A DNA stretch of 64,000 bases from Streptomyces qaidamensis (lineage in GTDB: Bacteria > Actinomycetota > Actinomycetes > Streptomycetales > Streptomycetaceae), in the NCBI RefSeq assembly GCF_001611795.1, contig NZ_CP015098.1, forward strand, positions 1,178,001 through 1,242,000. The letters run 5' to 3'. Position numbers and translations under genes: made by a program. The notes beneath the pieces were generated by a model, which worked only from the letters and a program-made list of their open reading frames with translations, did not search any database and was not told where the DNA came from. Shown here one piece after another: positions 62,064 through 64,000 of the stretch (the stretch's first letter is position 1; each line of letters begins with the position of its first letter).

Positions 62064-62822
62064 TCAGGTGCCGCGCACGCGCGCGCTTACCTCTCCGATC
62101 AGATCCCGCTGGTAGTCGGTATAGGCGGCGCGCAGTTCGGCGCCGGGCCAGCCGGCGGGCAGCAGCGCGGGCGGCAGAACGGGGTCGGCGAGCAGGTGCC
62201 GTACGACGGCGGCGAAGGCGGTCAGGCGGCCGGCCGGGCGGGCCTCGCCGGCGATGTGTGCGAGCAGGGCCCGCGCCGTGGCGGACCAGTCCTCCAGCGG
62301 CCACAGGCTTTCGGCCAGTTCAGCCGAGGGCCGGGCGGGGTGGGCCGTGTAGTACTGGACCACCTGGTCCAGGTCGCCAGGGAGGGCACGGGTCAGGTTG
62401 GCGGGTCGCAGCCAGACACCCTCGCGGAGTTCGGTGAGCCGGAGGGCGGTCAGCCTCGTGCGCAGGTCGGCGCGTTCGGCGGGGCCGCGTCCCGTCGCGG
62501 TGATCACGGCCATCTCCCAGTCGCCGTCCCACGCGCGCGTGCGCGGGTGCACGGCGTCGTCCTGGCGGCGCTGGCGGTCCAGCAGCCGGTCACTGAGGCG
62601 GTAGCCGCCGTCCGTACGCCGCAGGTCTCCGGCGGTCACCATCCGGCTGAGCGCCGCCCGCAGGGTCGAGCCGCCGACGTCGAATCCCTCCACGAGCCGC
62701 ACCAGTTCCCTGACCGGCAGTTCGGGGGGATGCGCCCCGAGCAGGAGGCTCAGCACGACCGACCGCGCGGACAACGGACGCAGATCGAGCGCGCCGGACC
62801 GCGCCGGGACGTTCATCGGCAT
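62064..62822 (-). CDS. PaaX family transcriptional regulator
   Basis: 252-aa regulator. The N-terminal winged helix is LRPLSARSVVLSLLLGAHPPELPVRELVRLVEGFDVGGSTLRAALSRMVTAGDL (about residues 14-67). WDGDWEMAVI opens the PaaX central domain, and the C-terminal PaaX_C region follows. PaaX regulators respond to phenylacetyl-CoA or other CoA esters. The gene diverges from an AidB-like acyl-CoA dehydrogenase, its probable target. The ATG at 62822 or 62816 is the start. Confidence 0.87.
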   Translation of the reverse strand: MPMNVPARSGALDLRPLSARSVVLSLLLGAHPPELPVRELVRLVEGFDVGGSTLRAALSRMVTAGDLRRTDGGYRLSDRLLDRQRRQDDAVHPRTRAWDGDWEMAVITATGRGPAERADLRTRLTALRLTELREGVWLRPANLTRALPGDLDQVVQYYTAHPARPSAELAESLWPLEDWSATARALLAHIAGEARPAGRLTAFAAVVRHLLADPVLPPALLPAGWPGAELRAAYTDYQRDLIGEVSARVRGT

Positions 62823-62853
62823 GGTCACGTACTGTACGCGGCACCGCTTCCAT

Positions 62854-62889
62854 GTTGCAGTATTGCTGCGGCCGCAGCCAGAGTGCAAC
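62854..62889. promoter_or_regulatory. Nested palindromes between PaaX and AidB-like genes
   Basis: GTTGCA (62854-62859) and TGCAAC (62884-62889) form outer arms around GCTGCGGCCGCAGC (62865-62878), a perfect 14-bp palindrome. It lies 10 bases before the AidB-like start, where a bound PaaX protein would block it. Confidence 0.6.
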
Positions 62890-62898
62890 ACTCGTGGC

Positions 62899-64000
62899 AT
62901 GGTCTCGACAGCGGACGAACATCAGGCGCAGGGCGGACCCGCCACGCACGACGTCACCAACCAGGCCCCGCCCCTCGCCCCGTACGACGCCTCGGACGAC
63001 ACGGCGCTGCTGGAGGGGCTGCGGCGGGAGGGCGCCGGGTGGGCCGAGGAGGACCTGCGGCGCCTGGGCCGCCAGGCCGGCAGCGCCCAGGTGCAGGAGT
63101 GGGCCGACCTGGCCAACCGGCACGAGCCGGAGCTGCGCACCCACGACCGGTACGGCAACCGCGTCGACGAGGTCGAGTTCCACCCCAGCTGGCACCACCT
63201 GATGCGCACGGCGATCGCGGAGGGTCTCGCCGCCTCGCCCTGGGCGGACGACCGGCCCGGCGCCCATGTCGCGAGGACCGCCGGAGGACTGGTCTGGGGG
63301 CACACCGAGGCGGGGCACGGCTGCCCCACGTCGATGACCTACGCCGCCGTCCCCGCCCTGCGCACCCAGCCCGAGCTGGCGAAGCTCTACGAGCCGCTGC
63401 TGACGAGCCGCGAGTACGACCCGGCCCTGAGGGAGCCCACGGAGAAGCGGGGACTGCTGGCGGGCATGGGGATGACGGAGAAGCAGGGCGGCTCCGACGT
63501 CCGGACGAACACCACGACGGCCACGCCCACGGCCGAGCCCGGGGTGTACACGCTGCGCGGGCACAAGTGGTTCACCTCGGCGCCGATGTGCGACGTGTTC
63601 CTGGTCCTGGCGCAGGCTCCGGGCGGACTGTCGTGCTTCCTGGTGCCGCGCGTGCTGCCCGACGGCACGCGCAACACCTTCCGCATCCAGCGGCTGAAGG
63701 ACAAGCTGGGCAACCGGTCCAACGCCTCCTCCGAGCCCGAGTTCGACGGGACCGTGGCCTGGCTGGTCGGCCCCGAGGGGCAGGGCGTGAAGACCATCAT
63801 CGAGATGGTCAACTGCACCCGGCTGGACTGCGTGATGATGTCGGCGGCGCTGATGCGCACGTCCCTCGTCGGGGCGGGGCACCATGCGCGTCACCGCAGC
63901 GCGTTCGGCGCACGGCTGGTGGACCAGCCGCTGATGCGCAACGTTCTCGCCGATCTGGCGCTGGAGTCCGAGGCCGCCACGACGCTCACCCTGCGGCTGG
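62899..64000 (+). CDS. AidB-like acyl-CoA dehydrogenase, 3' end cut off
   Basis: Open reading frame of 367 codons that runs off the window end. PPLAPYDASDDTALLEGLRREG and LRRLGRQAGSAQVQEWADLANRHEP are the AidB N-terminal region. GHGCPTSMTYAAVPALR and GMGMTEKQGGSDVRTNTT (the FAD-site MTEKQGGSDVR motif), then RLKDKLGNRSNASSE, confirm the AidB subgroup. E. coli AidB protects DNA during alkylation stress. The stop lies beyond 64000; the family is about 540 residues long. Confidence 0.9.
   Translation, partial: MVSTADEHQAQGGPATHDVTNQAPPLAPYDASDDTALLEGLRREGAGWAEEDLRRLGRQAGSAQVQEWADLANRHEPELRTHDRYGNRVDEVEFHPSWHHLMRTAIAEGLAASPWADDRPGAHVARTAGGLVWGHTEAGHGCPTSMTYAAVPALRTQPELAKLYEPLLTSREYDPALREPTEKRGLLAGMGMTEKQGGSDVRTNTTTATPTAEPGVYTLRGHKWFTSAPMCDVFLVLAQAPGGLSCFLVPRVLPDGTRNTFRIQRLKDKLGNRSNASSEPEFDGTVAWLVGPEGQGVKTIIEMVNCTRLDCVMMSAALMRTSLVGAGHHARHRSAFGARLVDQPLMRNVLADLALESEAATTLTLRL

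Overview
The window is very high-GC actinomycete DNA, almost certainly from the chromosome of a Streptomyces. The signs are strong third-position G/C bias, frequent GTG starts, mycothiol- and deazaflavin-type enzymes, CebR-like operators, and Streptomyces families such as DUF4395, DUF5134, DUF6214 and DUF6421. The layout looks like chromosome arm or near-arm: many small regulator-plus-enzyme modules, transporters, secreted hydrolases and two insertion sequences. No rRNA, tRNA or CRISPR array was seen.

Layout. 1-9.8 kb: two MFS exporters (one with a divergent MarR regulator), a stress-type SDR, a mycothiol-dependent enzyme, a NarL-type two-component pair, a TetR regulator divergent from an F420-type oxidoreductase, and a geranylgeranyl-reductase-like flavoenzyme. 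10-17.6 kb: an M20 peptidase, then a five-gene oligopeptide ABC importer in the order permease, binding protein, permease, ATPase, ATPase. 17.9-23.2 kb: a TmrB-like ATPase fused to a Nudix domain, small secreted and hypothetical proteins, and an AraC-VOC-UvrA-like ATPase operon. 23.3-28.3 kb: a ROK kinase and LacI regulator sharing an operator, then a transmembrane Ser/Thr kinase with a minisatellite-encoded linker. 28.4-32.7 kb: an aldolase/citrate-lyase-like protein, a secreted endonuclease/phosphatase-family protein, and etfB-etfA. 32.9-43.8 kb: flavin reductase, a divergent thioredoxin/DUF4395 pair, an acyltransferase, B3/4 and transglutaminase-like proteins, a DUF6421-SDR-threonine aldolase operon, GDPD, GNAT and VOC proteins. 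43.8-49.7 kb: FUSC exporter with MarR regulator, DUF5134-M56 peptidase, PAP2 phosphatase, TetR.

49.6-57.8 kb is the accessory hot spot. An LVIVD/DUF305 secreted pair is followed by a 1.9-kb IS (frameshifted transposase plus a small passenger ORF) inserted exactly at the DUF305 stop codon, with the TGA duplicated. After a DUF6214 protein and a ferredoxin-NADP reductase comes a 1.84-kb IS5-type unit inserted at the reductase stop codon. It carries an intact DDE transposase and a cargo gene for a seven-repeat RCC1-like beta-propeller. Three IS ends are visible. The outermost right end is an inverted copy of the left end, so the unit looks like a collapsed composite transposon that captured the propeller gene. 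This is the most unusual object in the window.

57.9-64 kb: an ArsR regulator divergent from an OYE-type reductase, a secreted esterase with a cellulose-binding module, a PL3 pectate lyase with CebR/LacI-like operators nearby, a PaaX regulator, and the 5' part of an AidB-like acyl-CoA dehydrogenase cut by the window end. Many intergenic regions hold clear inverted repeats that fit local autoregulation, and five convergent gene pairs overlap at their 3' ends.
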